Source of the DNA: Physcomitrium patens
Lineage: Eukaryota > Streptophyta > Bryopsida > Funariales > Funariaceae
Direction of reading: 5' to 3'
Assembly: GCF_000002425.4 (NCBI RefSeq)
Contig: NC_037256.1
Span: 18,620,740 to 18,684,739 of the forward strand
DNA: 64,000 nt
Shown: positions 34,710 to 47,750 of the stretch, piece by piece
Layout: each line of letters opens with the position of its first letter
Position numbering within the stretch: the stretch's first letter is position 1
Notes under the pieces: generated by a model
What the model was told of the DNA's origin: nothing
Seen by the model: the letters and a program-made list of their open reading frames with translations, nothing else
Database searches by the model: none
Program-made: the position numbers and the translations under genes

Positions 34710-36180
34710 TTAGATATCCAGATATTGAAAAATATCATGTCCTTCTTAAAGTATATGCATCTAAAGTATAGCATCATTAAGTACATAAATTTACTTCTTC
34801 AAATAGAGCAAGTCATTTCTAAGATAATAATCTTGATATGAATGGTTGCTTATATTATATTTTTTTCTTTTTAAAGGTCATTCCTATAAGTAAGCTTTTA
34901 GTTGTAAATTTTTTTGTTATTTCACTTAATATAGAGGCACAAAGAATTACCTTGCATCTATTGTCTTTAAAAAATATCCTCCTTACTAACCAATTACTTG
35001 CTTATTTTTCACCTCTAGCCATGGCATACCAGAGATGACATCATATCCAAGCTTTGTTATCTTGAACTTCTCTCTTGAAGCATAAGTATCATTCAACCTC
35101 AAGAATTTTTCTTTACATTTGTCACTTAATATGTTCTTTTGGTCATTAGCTAAATATACACTTTTTCTTTTGATCACCTTGGTTTTAATTTCAAATTAGT
35201 CAGCAATCTTAGTTGAGATGCAAATTTGCATAGAGCCACAATTTATAAGTACTTAACATGGTTGTTTTCTTAGTCGACTTGCTAGATATACCAATCGACC
35301 TTTTTCATAGTTGTTCAAGGTCATGCCATTTGATTGTTGTACCAAACTATTAATTAGTGGCATAGGATTTTGTTCTTTTAGTCATGCTTTATGATTTTTG
35401 AAATCTATAGCATTGACCTTTTTTAAAATCCTAAGTGCTTCTTCAAATGTTTGTGGATCTCTTTATTCCATCTCTTGTTAAACCACAAGTTTCAATCCTC
35501 ATATAAATCGATCTATCATCTTTTCCTCTAAAAAATTATTAATTTAGAGACATAAGAACTTGAATCGAGAGATATGATTTTGTACTCATCTAGATTGTAT
35601 AAGATTAGTTAATTGATTACATACTAACTTCTCTACATTGATGGACCAAAATTGATTTCTAAGCTTGGTTTCAAATTCTTTCTAGTTTCAAAATCCACCT
35701 TATGCTCTATAGTTTTGAATTTAATATTGCTACCAAGTGGTTGCCACACTTTTCAAATAGCTAGCATACATAATTCTTTAAGTGGTGCTTGTCCTAGATA
35801 GTTGGAAGTATTGTTGCATACTGAAGAACTATTGGCATATATCTTCTTGCTTTAAAGTTTCATAATATATTTCGGACTTGCTTGATTTTAACCTGGTAGA
35901 TGTCAACTCTCTTATCTTAAAAGCTTTTATTTATCCTTGTAGAATAGCTATCTAGTCTAGGAGGTGTTGTACTTGAGCTTCTATCTGAGATGGCTCCACC
36001 ATATCTCATATGCTGCAATTTTCTTACCAAACTTTGTTACCATAATGCCTTCTATTTTTTTAATTGACTTCTTAAAAATAGCTCATGGTAGCCTCAAAAT
36101 AGTAACTGGTGTGATTACAACAATTAACCTCTAATTAGACAGTGTCTATTAACATACTACCAAAGAACAAACTAATACTT
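34710..36180 (-). pseudogene. C1 gag, protease and integrase start
   Basis: Minus strand. Gag at 36000-35330 includes LRNQFWSIN..EKLVCNQLTNLIQ, NNFLEEKMIDRFI.GLK and TFEEALRI..VNAIDFKNH. Protease and its linker follow, with GYDVISGMPWLEVKNKQ at about 35040. Reverse transcriptase and RNase H are absent; the sequence passes directly to the integrase N-terminal region (34880-34710), which is cut by C2. Many stops. Confidence 0.65.
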
Positions 36181-36653
36181 GCTCTAATATCAATGAAACA
36201 AGACTAAATTCTCTTAAAGATCTAAAAATTTTTTTCATCTATAGCAACTTAAATTCTATCACAAAGCAGGACAAAATAAACTTAAAAAAATCTAAATAGA
36301 ATTAAATAGAATAGAATATGAAAGACAATAGAGTAAAAGAAAATAGAATATAACAAAATAAAAAAATACAAATCAAATTTTAGTGAGAAAAAAGGATTAA
36401 AGCCATATTTGGCCAAATACTCCAAATTGTGTCGATTAGTACTATTTATACTTTGTCCAACCATCTTAGAACTTTTTAGAATGTTCCTAATAGTTGGAAT
36501 TATCTAGATAACTATCTATAGTTCTTATAGGATATTTTATAATGTGCCCCACATAGACCACTAACTTAGCCTCAATTCTAAAAACTTCTAAAAACTTTTC
36601 AAAAATGTCTCTAGGCTTCAATAATACAATTATATTATCTATGCCTTATTACA
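36181..36653 (-). repeat. Primer site and 5' LTR of C1
   Basis: GCTCTAATATCAA (36181-36193) is the complement of a slightly decayed initiator-Met primer site. The LTR then runs 36194-36653, TGAAACAAG to GCCTTATTACA on the plus strand. It is homologous to the C2 LTRs in inverse orientation. Confidence 0.7.
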
Positions 36654-36995
36654 TTGATGCTTTCATGTAGTTATTTTACTTTTTATTTATTTCTGAGACA
36701 ACTGTTAAATCAAAGGTTTTAATCATCTTATCTTCTTAAATTAGATAGATTTCCATTTTATAGCTATAAATCCTCAAAAATTTAATAATATTCTATCCAA
36801 AAATCCTTTCTACCTTATCAATAATATCCCTCATTGCTTTAGTAGCTCCTTGCCAAGTTGCATTGACAACTTGTTGGTCTTAGAATATTTGCATGGCCTT
36901 TAAATTATCTTCTATAAGATTCTAACCATCTCCATTATTTAAATCTTTTTTCTCTATATTTCTCGTCTTGTCTTGTTCAAAAATTAGTACCTTAA
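36654..36995 (-). pseudogene. A-like gag fragment
   Basis: The minus strand reads ATKAMRDIIDKVERIFGQNIIKFLRIY..KMEI, a clear relative of the family A Gag (ALQVVVNKIDQFDGRNISRYLRCYVREMEL). It abuts the C1 5' LTR, so C1 may have inserted into this gag. Sequence to the right (D4) would be its LTR. Confidence 0.55.
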
Positions 36996-37009
36996 AATTT
37001 TCTTAGTAA

Positions 37010-38165
37010 ATCAAGTTTATTTATAGTTTATCATCATGAAGATATTTATAATAAATATATAAGTCTAGAATGCACAAGAGTTTGTAAGATGTGACTAGAT
37101 ATCCTAAAATCACTTCTATTCTTATAGAAATTTCTTCTAAATATGTATTATTCTATAACTTCCAATCTATTCATCTAATTAGACTAAAATTTTTTTGTAG
37201 ATTACCTTATATCTTTAACAACCTCTACAAAAAAATTCAATGATTAATCCATTACAAATCTTTGGATATTGCCTAATTTCTAGCAAGTGATAAACATGTC
37301 AATTTCTTAGCACCTACACATTAAATCTATCATATTTCAAAAATCCAATATTTAAATATTATAAAAAAATTATATAAATATTTTTGATATAGTAATCTAT
37401 AAAAAAATTTAATCAAAAATTCGTCTAAAAACTCAATATATGGCCCAAATTGAAACCTCTATGAAAAGAACTCTCTTATAAATTTTATTTTTAAATCACT
37501 AACTTCAGTAGCTATTTTTTCTTTGTTTCAAATTAAAATTTATCTATTCCTTAATATAAAATGTAGTTCCTCAAGTTAGCTTTTTTTATCACCTTTTGAT
37601 TATTAAATGGATTCTTATAAATCTTTATATTTTTAAAAGAGTAATACTAGGTACCAAATTCATATCCTAACTTCAAACAACTATATTTCTTCTATCCAAA
37701 ATCCAAATCACATATTTTTTTTCATCTAATTTCTATTCCAAAATATAAAGCTTTTTGAATCCAACCTCAAAACTTTGAATGAATTTTCTTGCTTCAAATG
37801 ATTTGCCTTGCTTTCAATGCGCCACCTTGAAGCAGCTACAAACTCTAGTGTAGTCCTAGACAACATCTTGAAGTCCATTAGGCATTACCTTCAACCAATA
37901 CAAATGAAGTCCTCTATCACTCACCTTATCTACCTACATGGAATACTCTAAGAATCAAAATATTATACTTTTGAGACCAAAGCCCTTCTAAATTCTTTTT
38001 TAATAGATCCTACAACTTCTATCTTTAATTACAAAACTTAAAGTATAAACTTAAATAAATTAGATAAGTATTTTATTTTATTTTATTATATTCTTAATCA
38101 TAATTCAAATTCCTATAATATTTTATATTATTTTTATATATTATACTACTTTTTAGGATGATAAC
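37010..38165 (-). repeat. D-type LTR remnant D4
   Basis: Inverted, diverged relative of D1, D2 and D5. The best match is around 37840-37920 (AAGTCCATTAGGC..ACCTTCAACCAATAC..AATGAAGTCCTC against the complement of D2 6980-7040), and an ATATATTATA section near 38140 corresponds to the D start. Its place upstream of an A-like gag suggests D is the LTR of an A-related element. The limits are approximate. Confidence 0.45.
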
Positions 38166-40101
38166 ATATAAAGTTAAAGTTGTATCTATGAAGCTTTTAA
38201 GAAGCTTTTTTATAAAATATCATCAAATTTATATATTTTAATCTACTTCTATATATTTATATTATTTAAATAATTATTAGAAAAAATATATACATCGTCA
38301 ATAATATAATATTATTATTAGTATTTATAGTTATAAATTTCTTAACAAAACTCAATTTGATTTTTTTTTATATGGCCTTAGAATGCTTTTGCATAACCAA
38401 TAGAAACCATATCTATCTTGCTTCTTTTAGAGTTGTTTTATATATTTGTTTTATTATTCTTAGCAATATGATTCCATAAATCTTAGCCACAAATAGATAG
38501 GCTCTGATATGTTTTTCTAGATCACTTGTATAATCAAAGATTGGAGATTTGAAGTTCAAATGCCTTGAATTCATCTTTATTGTAGAAGTTAATATAAATA
38601 TTACAATTATGATAACTATGGATATGAAATATAGATCTTTAGGTAAGATTTGTTTTCTATTGCAATAATATTTTTTGATCTTTTGCTATATAATATGCAT
38701 TTATTTTTATTAAAAGAAGAAATATATTTTTTATTGATTATTGAGTCTAAAACAAAGATATATATATATATCTTTTTATAGCCTATAATATACAAAATAT
38801 TTGATATATTTCTTACTGTTCTAAAGGACAAGATAAAATTTATATATCTACAGCCAAAAATGGCATAATTTTGCCTTCTTAAAATTGACATACCTTTCTA
38901 CTTTTCATAGCTACCAATAGATTCTTTACTTCTATTCACATTTTTTGAGGTACTTGAAATAAGATACCAATCAATGTCATCTCTTTTAATATCTAATGTA
39001 AAAAAAAAAATATTCAAAAATATCTTCTTGGTTGGAAAGATCTACATTATTAATAGATATGTTAGATGGTGCAAAAAAGCTCCAAAAATCCTCTTCTTTT
39101 ATAAGATTGCTAAATCTAGATTTATCTTGATTTCAAAGTTTATTATATCTATCTGCTTCCAATTTGTATATATCTTCGAGTTTCTTTGGATACATCTCTT
39201 TTTAATGACCATACCTTCTATAATAATTGCACAAATTAGAATTAAATAAATTCATTGCAAAATTTGGTGGTCATATCAAGAAGCTCATCAAATTCTATAT
39301 GGGCTGATTTAGTCTATTGATTCAAAAATAGAGTACTTCATTTAGGCTATATATGATTTTTTTTGTCTCACATCTCGTAACTCATTTGCTATTATTGAAC
39401 ATAAGATTGGACTGCAACTTGTTGAACAATAGATATGTACATATCTTTATATATTGTTGTAAGAAGTAGTCATAGGTATCTAATATGTTCTTGATTATTA
39501 TTTGAATCAAGTCTTTATTTGCAAGAGTAACATTAATAGATGAAAGTTGAAAAATATGTTTTCTTAATTTATTGAAGTACAGCTTATGACTAGTTTATAG
39601 TCATAAATGAGAGCTTGTTTTTCAAATAATATTTTTAGCTATATATATTTATCTCATAAGTTTCTTTGAAAAAAACCTAGAGACTTTTGAGATCATAGAA
39701 ACTAATTAAGCTACCTATTAGATCTAGTCTAATAGAGTAGATCAAAATATGAAGCATCATTTCCTTCTATTCTTCAAAGTCTAACTCTTGAGCTCTCTTG
39801 CTATCTTTTGATGATTCTATGATGCTCTATAATTATTTTTTTTATTATATAAGTAATATAATACTTTCAGATATCATAGTTAGAAGAACCAGCAAGTTTG
39901 AATAGGTTTAGAAATTAGACTATTTTTAAGTATATTTGAAGAAAATTAGCAATAATTAAAAATAAATATGATTTAAAAAAGATTTAGGAGTTCTATAATG
40001 AGATGTTAATCCATATCTATATATACATATATATAAGATAATAATAAAGAAAAAAAAATTAAAAAGCTAGAGCTTGAATTAACAATATTATAGTCACATA
40101 A
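38166..40101 (-). pseudogene. Copia-type element F, gag remnant
   Basis: Highly AT-rich. On the minus strand about 39900-39850 reads KFAGSSNYDI.KYYITY, like the start of copia Gag. At about 39240-39190 NLCNYYRRYGH.KEMYPK is a decayed CCHC knuckle. Sequence to 38440 is consistent with a following pol region but has no certain motif. Everything is broken by stops. Confidence 0.4.
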
Positions 40102-40400
40102 ATTTTGATACTATGTTAATGTAAAATTACTAATTACTATATTTATTAGAAAAAAAATATAAAAAAGGGTGATGATTGTCTTATAAATAGCCTAATTTCA
40201 AGTTATGTAGTTATAACATTATAAAAGTAAAAATAAATAACTCAAGGTGATATTAACTTTGTTAACAATAATGAAAATATTATGCTTTTGAATATTATCT
40301 TTGAGACTATTTAAGTAATATTTAAAAAAAAAAATCTTTCTTATTAGAATCATAAATGCAAAAAATCTTTTTTTTTTTTTTTTTTATCAAAATCAAAATT
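40102..40400 (-). repeat. Primer site and start of LTR, copia F
   Basis: TTTGATACTATGTTAATG resembles the complement of the initiator-Met site followed by LTR end TGTTA. This matches the layout seen in copia E at 57303-57320. LTR extent is unknown. A 17-bp T-run lies near 40369-40385. Confidence 0.35.
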
Positions 40401-41766
40401 CCAATTGAAACATTAAAATCACTGGAATTGTCACAAATTCTAAGAACTTTGTAATAAAAGAGCCAAGTTTAAAAGAAAAGGGCTCCTACTAATCTCTCAC
40501 AATAACAATACTTGCAATCTTACAATGCACAAATTATAAGGAATTAATACATCCATTATAAATTAATCTTCATATTACAGTCTATTGCTAATCTATCAAG
40601 AATATATTATCCAAGTGTCTTTGCTCTTTTTACATAAATTTGTTTTAAAATATTGAAGGTATTCTTATGAATCAGATCAAAATAATTTGATCATTGACAG
40701 CCCAATGTCAAGTGTCAATTACATTTAGTAACATGTTAAAATTAAAACTCAACAATGTCACATGTACACTCATGTATCTACTTAGTTGTTTAGTAAATGA
40801 TTGGTTTAATTTTAGTCCATTTTTTTGTTCTTTCATTTTACTCATAGTGATTTTAGTTGTTATTTAAATATGTAATAGTTAAAATTAAGATTATAGAACT
40901 CCTAAATCTTTTTGAATCTATAAATAAGATTCAAAAAGATTCTATAAAGTTGTATTGAATAAGAAACGACTTTGAAAGAAAATTTGATCTTTTTTAGTAA
41001 AAAAAGTAGGACAATAGCTTTATTGTTGTATCTAAAATAAATAATTTAAAACTTTAAAAAAAACATAGAGTTTGTTGTATGATTAATTTATTTAAGAAAT
41101 TATTAAATTATTCTACAAAAATTATTAAATTAACCTATTCATCATCATTGGTTGAGGATCCAACCATTATTTTTTAATTGATTTTGACTAATTTGGATCC
41201 AAAAATAGAATATTTTTTGATAATGGTTAAGATGGGTGGATTTATTTAGTAAATTCTTAAGTCAATTTAATTTTTTTTATTTATTGTGCACGATGACAAA
41301 ATATATCTATATCTATGAATATAAATAATGATAATTTTTAGTTAATAGTCATTATATTTTTAATTTATGTATGATTAATTTTATTTATAATATCATTAAT
41401 AGATATCATTTATATTTGTTATATAAATGAATATTTACATATTAAAATAGAAATATTATATGATGCTTCTTATGATTAAACATATCTTTATTTAAATATA
41501 AATTAATTTATATTTATATATATGAATTTATAAATAAGAAATCAATTTGTGCATGAATCTATAAATAAGATTGTATATTGGAATTGCAATAAAAGGATCC
41601 ATAAAACTTGTTCTAATACTTAAGTTTAGAGTAATTTATTCTCACACTATTTTTCACTATTCATCACCATCTTATCATATAATTTAAGATTTCTATCATA
41701 ATATGTATATAAATATTACATGATTTTATATTTTTATATATTCAACTTTTATAAATAAAAAATAAT

Positions 41767-41801
<35 letters not shown>

Positions 41802-42050
41802 TTATAAAAGTTTTGATATTATTTTTATCCATAATTATTTACTACATTTATATATTGTATTTCATCAAGTAAGTCTAACCCTGACAAATCTTTTCAATTT
41901 TTACTTAATAACTTACTAAAATACTAAAAAAGTAAGTCAAAATTGCATCCATTCTTAACTCATAGTAAAAATATAATTACAAAAATAATAAAAATAGGTT
42001 ATAAATATTTATTATTTTAGTTCTATACTTTCACTCACATAGACAATCCT
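40401..42050. other. AT-rich sequence with a (TA)n tract
   Basis: No readable gene. A (TA)n microsatellite of about 30 bp occupies 41770-41799. AT-rich sequence of this kind is expected of decayed retroelements, but I cannot assign it. Confidence 0.4.
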
Positions 42051-42379
42051 AGTGTACTATATTGAATATTTCTTCCTATACTTTCACTAGAACACTATTC
42101 TTCATCTATGAATTAAATTTCATCTATAGTGGAAGTTCATCTATTTTAAAACATATATGTGTGAAAAAATTAGGGTTTCAATCACCTTTTTGGTGTGGCA
42201 ATGTTGAGGAATTTATTGTAGTTCTTCCATTGCTTCTTGTAGTTTGAGAAGGTATGTGATATCTTTTCTTGATTTGGATGTATTTGCTATTTCAATTTTA
42301 TTTGTCTACTTTATTTCACATAGGATTGTGGAAGTGTAGTGCCATTATAGTTGGCCATCTATACATACATTGCAATGGG

Positions 42380-42810
42380 CTTGGGTGGAAGTGTGAAGGC
42401 ATGGGCTATTATGCATTCAGTAACAAGCTCGATGGCAAGCTTACTTGGGGCTTTGCTGCAAACAAGTATGGTCGCGAGCTCTACATGAAGTGCGGCGATA
42501 GGCTCTTCAGCAAGTGCAATTGTAAGCTTCACAATAGGGTGGCGGTGGTCTGTGCAATAGGCATAATTGTGAGCTTTGTAGTAGATGCTACAATGATCAA
42601 CTCCACACTAGGTGCAATTACGATGACAAGCTTTACAATAGAGTAGCAATGATTTGTATAGCAAGTATGATTGTAAGTTCTCCTTAGGTGCTATAGCAAT
42701 CAGCTTTGCATAAGCCATAGTTGAGAGCTTCTCAATAGACTCTATGATTGGCTTAGCAAGAAGTGTTGTTATGAGCTCCGTAGTATGCTCTATAACAAGC
42801 TTTACAATAA
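42380..42810. repeat. Degenerate minisatellite
   Basis: About 12-14 imperfect units of roughly 25-35 bp with the theme AGCTTTACAATAG..GCTATGAT. The left part is unusually GC-rich for its surroundings. An open frame at 42269-42646 on the plus strand passes through it and looks like a by-product. Confidence 0.5.
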
Positions 42811-43103
42811 ATATAGTTATAGAATATAAGAGTTTCTACTGCAACATGTTGAATAGATAGGATTTGTATTTTAAAATATCATGGATTTGGAGTAAGTTTT
42901 CTTACCAAATTTTTTTCCATTCCATGATGTATATAAATATGAAGGTTGTAGAATTTCTTATTGTTTTGAATAGACTAACAAGGCTTCAATGGTGGTAGAA
43001 TAGTTAGCTTATTCTAAAGTTAGAGGAATTTGATACATGCCAAGTTGAGCTAGGTATTACAAATGTTTTTATTTAGGAAGAGACTTTGCAAATATATCTG
43101 TTG

Positions 43104-44208
43104 TCATGTGTGTGGTTGGCACATTTTGTAGTTTGATTTTTTTAGCAAGGATCTTTTGTCTTGTGAAATAGTATTGTATATCCACATATTTGCTTTTAGA
43201 GTGATATTTTGGATTATACTAAGAATAATGGTACTTTGACTATTTGAATATATGGTGGTTGGTGCATATTGAAGAAATCTAAGATCATCTAATAACTTTC
43301 TTAATAATATGGCTTCAACTAAGGCTTTTGTCAAAGCCATGTTTTTTGATTTTATAGATGATAAAACTATAGATTTTTATTTCTTGTTGCCTCAGGAGAT
43401 AACTCCTCCATTTAGTAAGAAGCAAAATTGAAAGGTAGAGTAATAAGTGTTCTTATTACCTATCTAATCAGGATTAGAATAGCCATATAGAATATCACCT
43501 TGAGATAAGTATCAATATTTGATTCCAAAATTTAATGTACCTTTTATATATCTCATAGTTCCTTTCAAAATTTGAATGTGTATAGAGCGTGATTTAGAAA
43601 GATATTGTATTAAATTATTGATAGCATAAGCACAATTTGATTTAGAATTAACAATGGTATACATTAAACTACCAACAAGTTGAGAATGGAGATAATCTTG
43701 AGAAATAATGTGGTCTTTATTACTTAAATAAATTCATGGTTGAATTGGAGTACTTAATGAATTAGAATTCAACATATTAAATTCATGAAGTTTATTTGTT
43801 AAATATTTTGCTTAATAGAGGATTATCCATCCTTCTTCTTGGTTTCTTAAAATGACATAGCTTAAAATGTAATGGATTTCTCTTTCATCTAACATATCAA
43901 ATTCTTATTGTAAAATATCTTTTACTTGCTGAATTAAAGAAATCATGTTGTTGATAATGATACAATCATCAATATAGATTGTAATTATGATAAAATATAT
44001 ATATATATATTTTTTTTAATATAAATATTTACATCTGATTTTAGACATTGATATTTATAAAGAAATAGGTATTGATATAATCTTTGATACCATACTCTAG
44101 AGGATTATTTAAGACCATATAAGAATTTATTTAATTTACATACATTGTTAGTATATATAGTAGGTAATCCTTCTAGAAGAGTCATATAGATATTTTCTTT
44201 TATAAAAC
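43104..44208 (-). pseudogene. Copia E: RT C-terminal half and RNase H
   Basis: Minus strand. It starts at the B insertion (FIKENIYMTLLEGLP, like the copia EVYMxQPEGF). Then YIDDCIII..NMISLIQQVKDILQ (catalytic DD, about 43990-43920) and EREIHYILSYVILRNQ. RNase H ends 43340-43104, with MALTKALVEAILLRKLLDDLRF and YSNSQSTIILS. Broken by stops. Confidence 0.7.
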
Positions 44209-44956
44209 TGTAATTGTCGTTTTACTTATTCTACAATTCTTTTCAGAATAAACCTATATATGGGAATTCAAACACAGGGAAAGACTAAGTGCATGAATTT
44301 TACTTATTAGGGTTACACAATTAATCATATTTCAAACCATTAAAATACTAAGAAACATTATAATGCTTTCTCCTAGTAACAATACTCCTTCATCAACTGA
44401 TAACAACAATGTGCAACCCTATACTCTCAAAAGACCGCTCAAAATATAATAATTTCTATCCAATATCAAGAATAATAGACTTTTTTCCAATCAATCTGAA
44501 TTCACATAATTTCTGTAATCATAGACTTCTTCTATCCAAAACACACACAACTCTCAATAAACAACAATCATAATCTTCCAATAACTCTTCATATAATTCA
44601 ATCACTCAGTGTTCTAATTACATAACCAATAATTCATAAATAAATCTCTGATTTATTCCACAGACTTACTTCTCAGTATTTAGAAACTATCCATTATTCT
44701 TCAATAATAAAGAAAATAAAGAAACAAAGAAGTAGCACCAAGCTTACCCCAGCTCATGACTATCACAATCTGGCACCCCAACAAACTTCTACAACTCCTA
44801 TATAATTGCTCCTGATTTCTAGATTTTAACCATAATCTTATAATTAACCGCTTTTAATAACTAAATCAATCATCCGTCCTCCTGAACTGACTATTTTATG
44901 GACTATTAGTCTATTTTACCAATATCTTACAGAAATGAACTATTATCTATTCTACA
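44209..44956 (-). repeat. 3' LTR of B with adjoining polypurine tract
   Basis: 748 bp, close to the partner at 53251-53999. The minus strand reads GGAGTGGGGCTA (44957-44968) just before the LTR, a polypurine tract with one pyrimidine pair. Confidence 0.85.
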
Positions 44957-45538
44957 TAGCCCCACTCCTAACTATGCAGCGTCTTCGCAAATACACAATT
45001 GATTCCTATCTAAAAACTACTTAACAAAACTCTATAAAGTTACTATTTCCTGTGGCCCACCCAATTAATCATTTGCTGTATTATCGAATGTAGATTCTAC
45101 CGAATCTGATTCCAAATGCAAATCTTCTTCCTCCTCAAGTCTTTCCATTGACTCCTTTTTCAACTAGTTTGATAGATCTTCATTATACTCTCTCAATTCA
45201 CGGCTTGAACCTCCAGTTTCAAGATTTCAGCATGATAGAGTTCCAATTGATACTGCTGTTGACTCATCTATTCTAGAACATCTTCAATTAACACTTGTGA
45301 CCAACTCCTCACTATTAACTCTTAACTGGAACTACTACTCTCGAATACACAAGAAACACAAGAAAATGGCTCTCCAACCAACCCAAAACAACACCACAGA
45401 ATGATGTTAACTGGTGCCGCACTCCTATTCTTTTACTACCTGGTGATATTGACAACAGATTATCCATACTGTCCGTTTCTCACTTCCTCCTCAAAAAATG
45501 AAAACCCATCTTGGTTTTTATGTATTAAATAATCGTAA

Positions 45539-46412
45539 TCAATTTCCATTAATGTGGGTATTGAATCGATGGCCCATGAAATCTTCCAATTGAACAAACC
45601 CATTGGAAAAACCTTCAATCACTCGATACGGTCCATGCCAGCGAACTTGAAATTTGTCCGAAAAATGATTAAACCGGCTATCATATAGTAATATCAAATC
45701 ATTGGGCATAAAAATCTTCAGACGTAGTTTACTATCATAGTAACTCTTCTTCCATTTTTGAGTTGCTTCTATGTAGAAAAGAGCTGTAGCTCGCATTTCA
45801 TCCAATTCCTCCAATTTTACCAACCGAGAGTATAACGACTTGTTGTCACTGAGATATTCATCCAAGGCAATCTGTAAACTTTGAACCTCCAACTCGATAG
45901 GTAAAATTGCTTCTTGTCCATAAACTAGTTGAAACAGAGTAGTGTAGGTAGTTACTTTATATGCGGTATGATACACCTACAAAGTCGCAAAGAGTTTGGC
46001 CTCCCAATCGGTACCTGCTCCGAAAATTGTCCTAGTCAAGCCCTTGCACAAAATTTTGTTGGTCTTCTTCTATTTGCCTATTTACGTGAGGATGATATGG
46101 AGTAGTTTTCAAATGCTTAATCTCATATGTATTCGTCAAGGCAGCTATGGTAGCATTTATAAAATAGGTACCGCGATCACTAATCAATTTTTTCGGACAC
46201 CTAAATCGAGTTATAATATTTTCGTAAAGAAAAGTGGCCATCGTACTGGTATTATCATGGCGGGTAGCAATAGCCTCTGCCTATTTTGTTACATAGTCCA
46301 TGGCGACTAAAATATATTACTTCTGGTCAGGTTTTGACGTTGGTGCGATGGAACTAACAAAATCAACACTCCATTTTTCAAACGGTGCTTGTGTTAAGAT
46401 TGTTACTAATGG
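45539..46412 (-). pseudogene. B integrase: catalytic core and C-terminal region
   Basis: Minus strand. 46400-46240 gives a KMEC.FC-type core start and MDYVTK.AEAIATRHD. The segment 46241-46032 holds ATFLYENIITRFRCPKKLISDRGTYFINATIAAL (Asp of SDRG) and TTPYHPHVNRQIEE (Glu). The segment 45976-45539 has the end of the core (PIELEVQSL) and the C-terminal region ending WHGPYRVIEGFSNGFVQLED. Stops and a frame break separate these parts. D5 cuts the upstream side at 46412. Confidence 0.75.
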
Positions 46413-47746
46413 TATTGTGTTGTGGTTTGGCTACTATATGAAAATAATGTAACTATGTATTTAATATATAATTTACTAAGTAACATGGTGACAGCCATAT
46501 TAATAGATATTAATTGGTTGTAGAATATAATTTGATTATTACTTTGAAAAGAGGTTGTTTAAAAAAAATTACTATAGAATTTGTATAACTTTAATTTTCT
46601 TTTGATAGTAGCTTTTAAGATTGGTTTTGGTTGATAGTAACTTCTAAATATTTAGAGTCACCTTTGTTAGATATTGGTGACATTTGAAAACTTATTTTGA
46701 TTCTTTTATTTGGTATTTAGAGCATAAATTATGTAAATCTTATAAGAAAAAGGATTGAAGAAGGGTTTTGGTAGCAAAGGGAGTAATTAGGGCACCAACA
46801 TAGATGAATGGAGATGGGTGATGAAAATCTCAATTCCTATTTGTCAAAAATCATGACCAATGGGCTTTGAGGAGGTTGCCCAAGGCCATATTAGGGATTA
46901 GGATTAGATTCTCGAAGGGACATTTGAGCTTTGAAGGGAAGGATCAACAAGTTTAGATTTTTGGCTATGGTTTTGGTACAAGTTTTGTATTGTTTGGAGT
47001 TTATATGAAGGAGATATAGGCACTCAAAATTAAGGTGTTGATTTGGGAGCTATTGTCACTCTTTTTGGCATACCGCACGTGTATAGATAGCAATTGAGGA
47101 TCGGCAACTGTGACTAAAGAAAGCACTTTAGCGGCTACACTTTTTACATACTGCTTATTGGATTCCAAGTTGAAGTGAAGGAGTTATTGGATTTTGAAGT
47201 CAGTGCATGCAATCTAAGGATAGTAAGTGACTAGATTTACTAATGGTTGTGTCTTGAGCTATATCTTGAGCAACTTGATATGTTTTGGCTCAAAATTTCA
47301 AGCCATGTGTAATTTCATGTAAATAAACTTTTAACATAAGTTTTATGATATTTTAGTATTGGATTCTTGAGATATTAAGAAAATAGTGCTCGGATGCTTG
47401 TAAATTAGGGTTTAGAGTGTCTACTAGGGTTTCTTAGATGTCAGAAGATCGGGAGTGAATTTTTGATTGGTTTTTTTTGTGATAAAATTTAAGAGTGAAT
47501 TCTACCTATTCTATAAATTTGAAATAAATTGAATAGTTAGATCAAGAGATATGAATTTCTAAAGTTGAGGACAAGAAAACCTTTTGCAAGAAAAATATGT
47601 TTTGAAGGGATTTTATTATATTTTGAGTTTTATGCAAAATAAAGGAGTTTTGGAAGCTAAGACAAGATGAATATAATGGTTTAAGCTACACTCTCTATAG
47701 CTAGATACCCAATGTATTCCTTGATAGCAAATCACGCCATACAACA
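46413..47746 (+). mobile_element. Solo LTR D5
   Basis: 1334 bp from TATTGTGTTGTGG to GCCATACAACA, inserted between the integrase zinc finger and the core of B. The flanks are ATGG (46409-46412) and ATGG (47747-47750), a perfect 4-bp duplication. It shares long segments with D2 (for example GGGCTTTGAGGAGG, TTAGGGATTAGGATT, CTATTGTCACTCTTT). Confidence 0.75.
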
Positions 47747-47750
47747 ATGG

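Larger units (their letters stand above)
2688..36653 (-). mobile_element. Chromovirus C1, outer layer of the nest
   Basis: Ty3/gypsy element on the minus strand, split by D1 and by the whole C2 nest. Its order is 5' LTR 36194-36653, gag and protease 36000-35000, start of integrase about 34880-34710, then (after C2) integrase 5397-4716, (after D1) integrase end 3417-2839, and 3' LTR fragment 2838-2688. Comparison with C2 shows that reverse transcriptase and RNase H are missing from C1 between about 34890 and 34990. C1 was therefore probably internally deleted, before or after C2 entered. It is heavily decayed. Confidence 0.65.

Noticed and set aside
42269..42646. 125-codon plus-strand protein
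   Set aside because: Tracks a minisatellite and has no recognised domain; kept only as a repeat finding.
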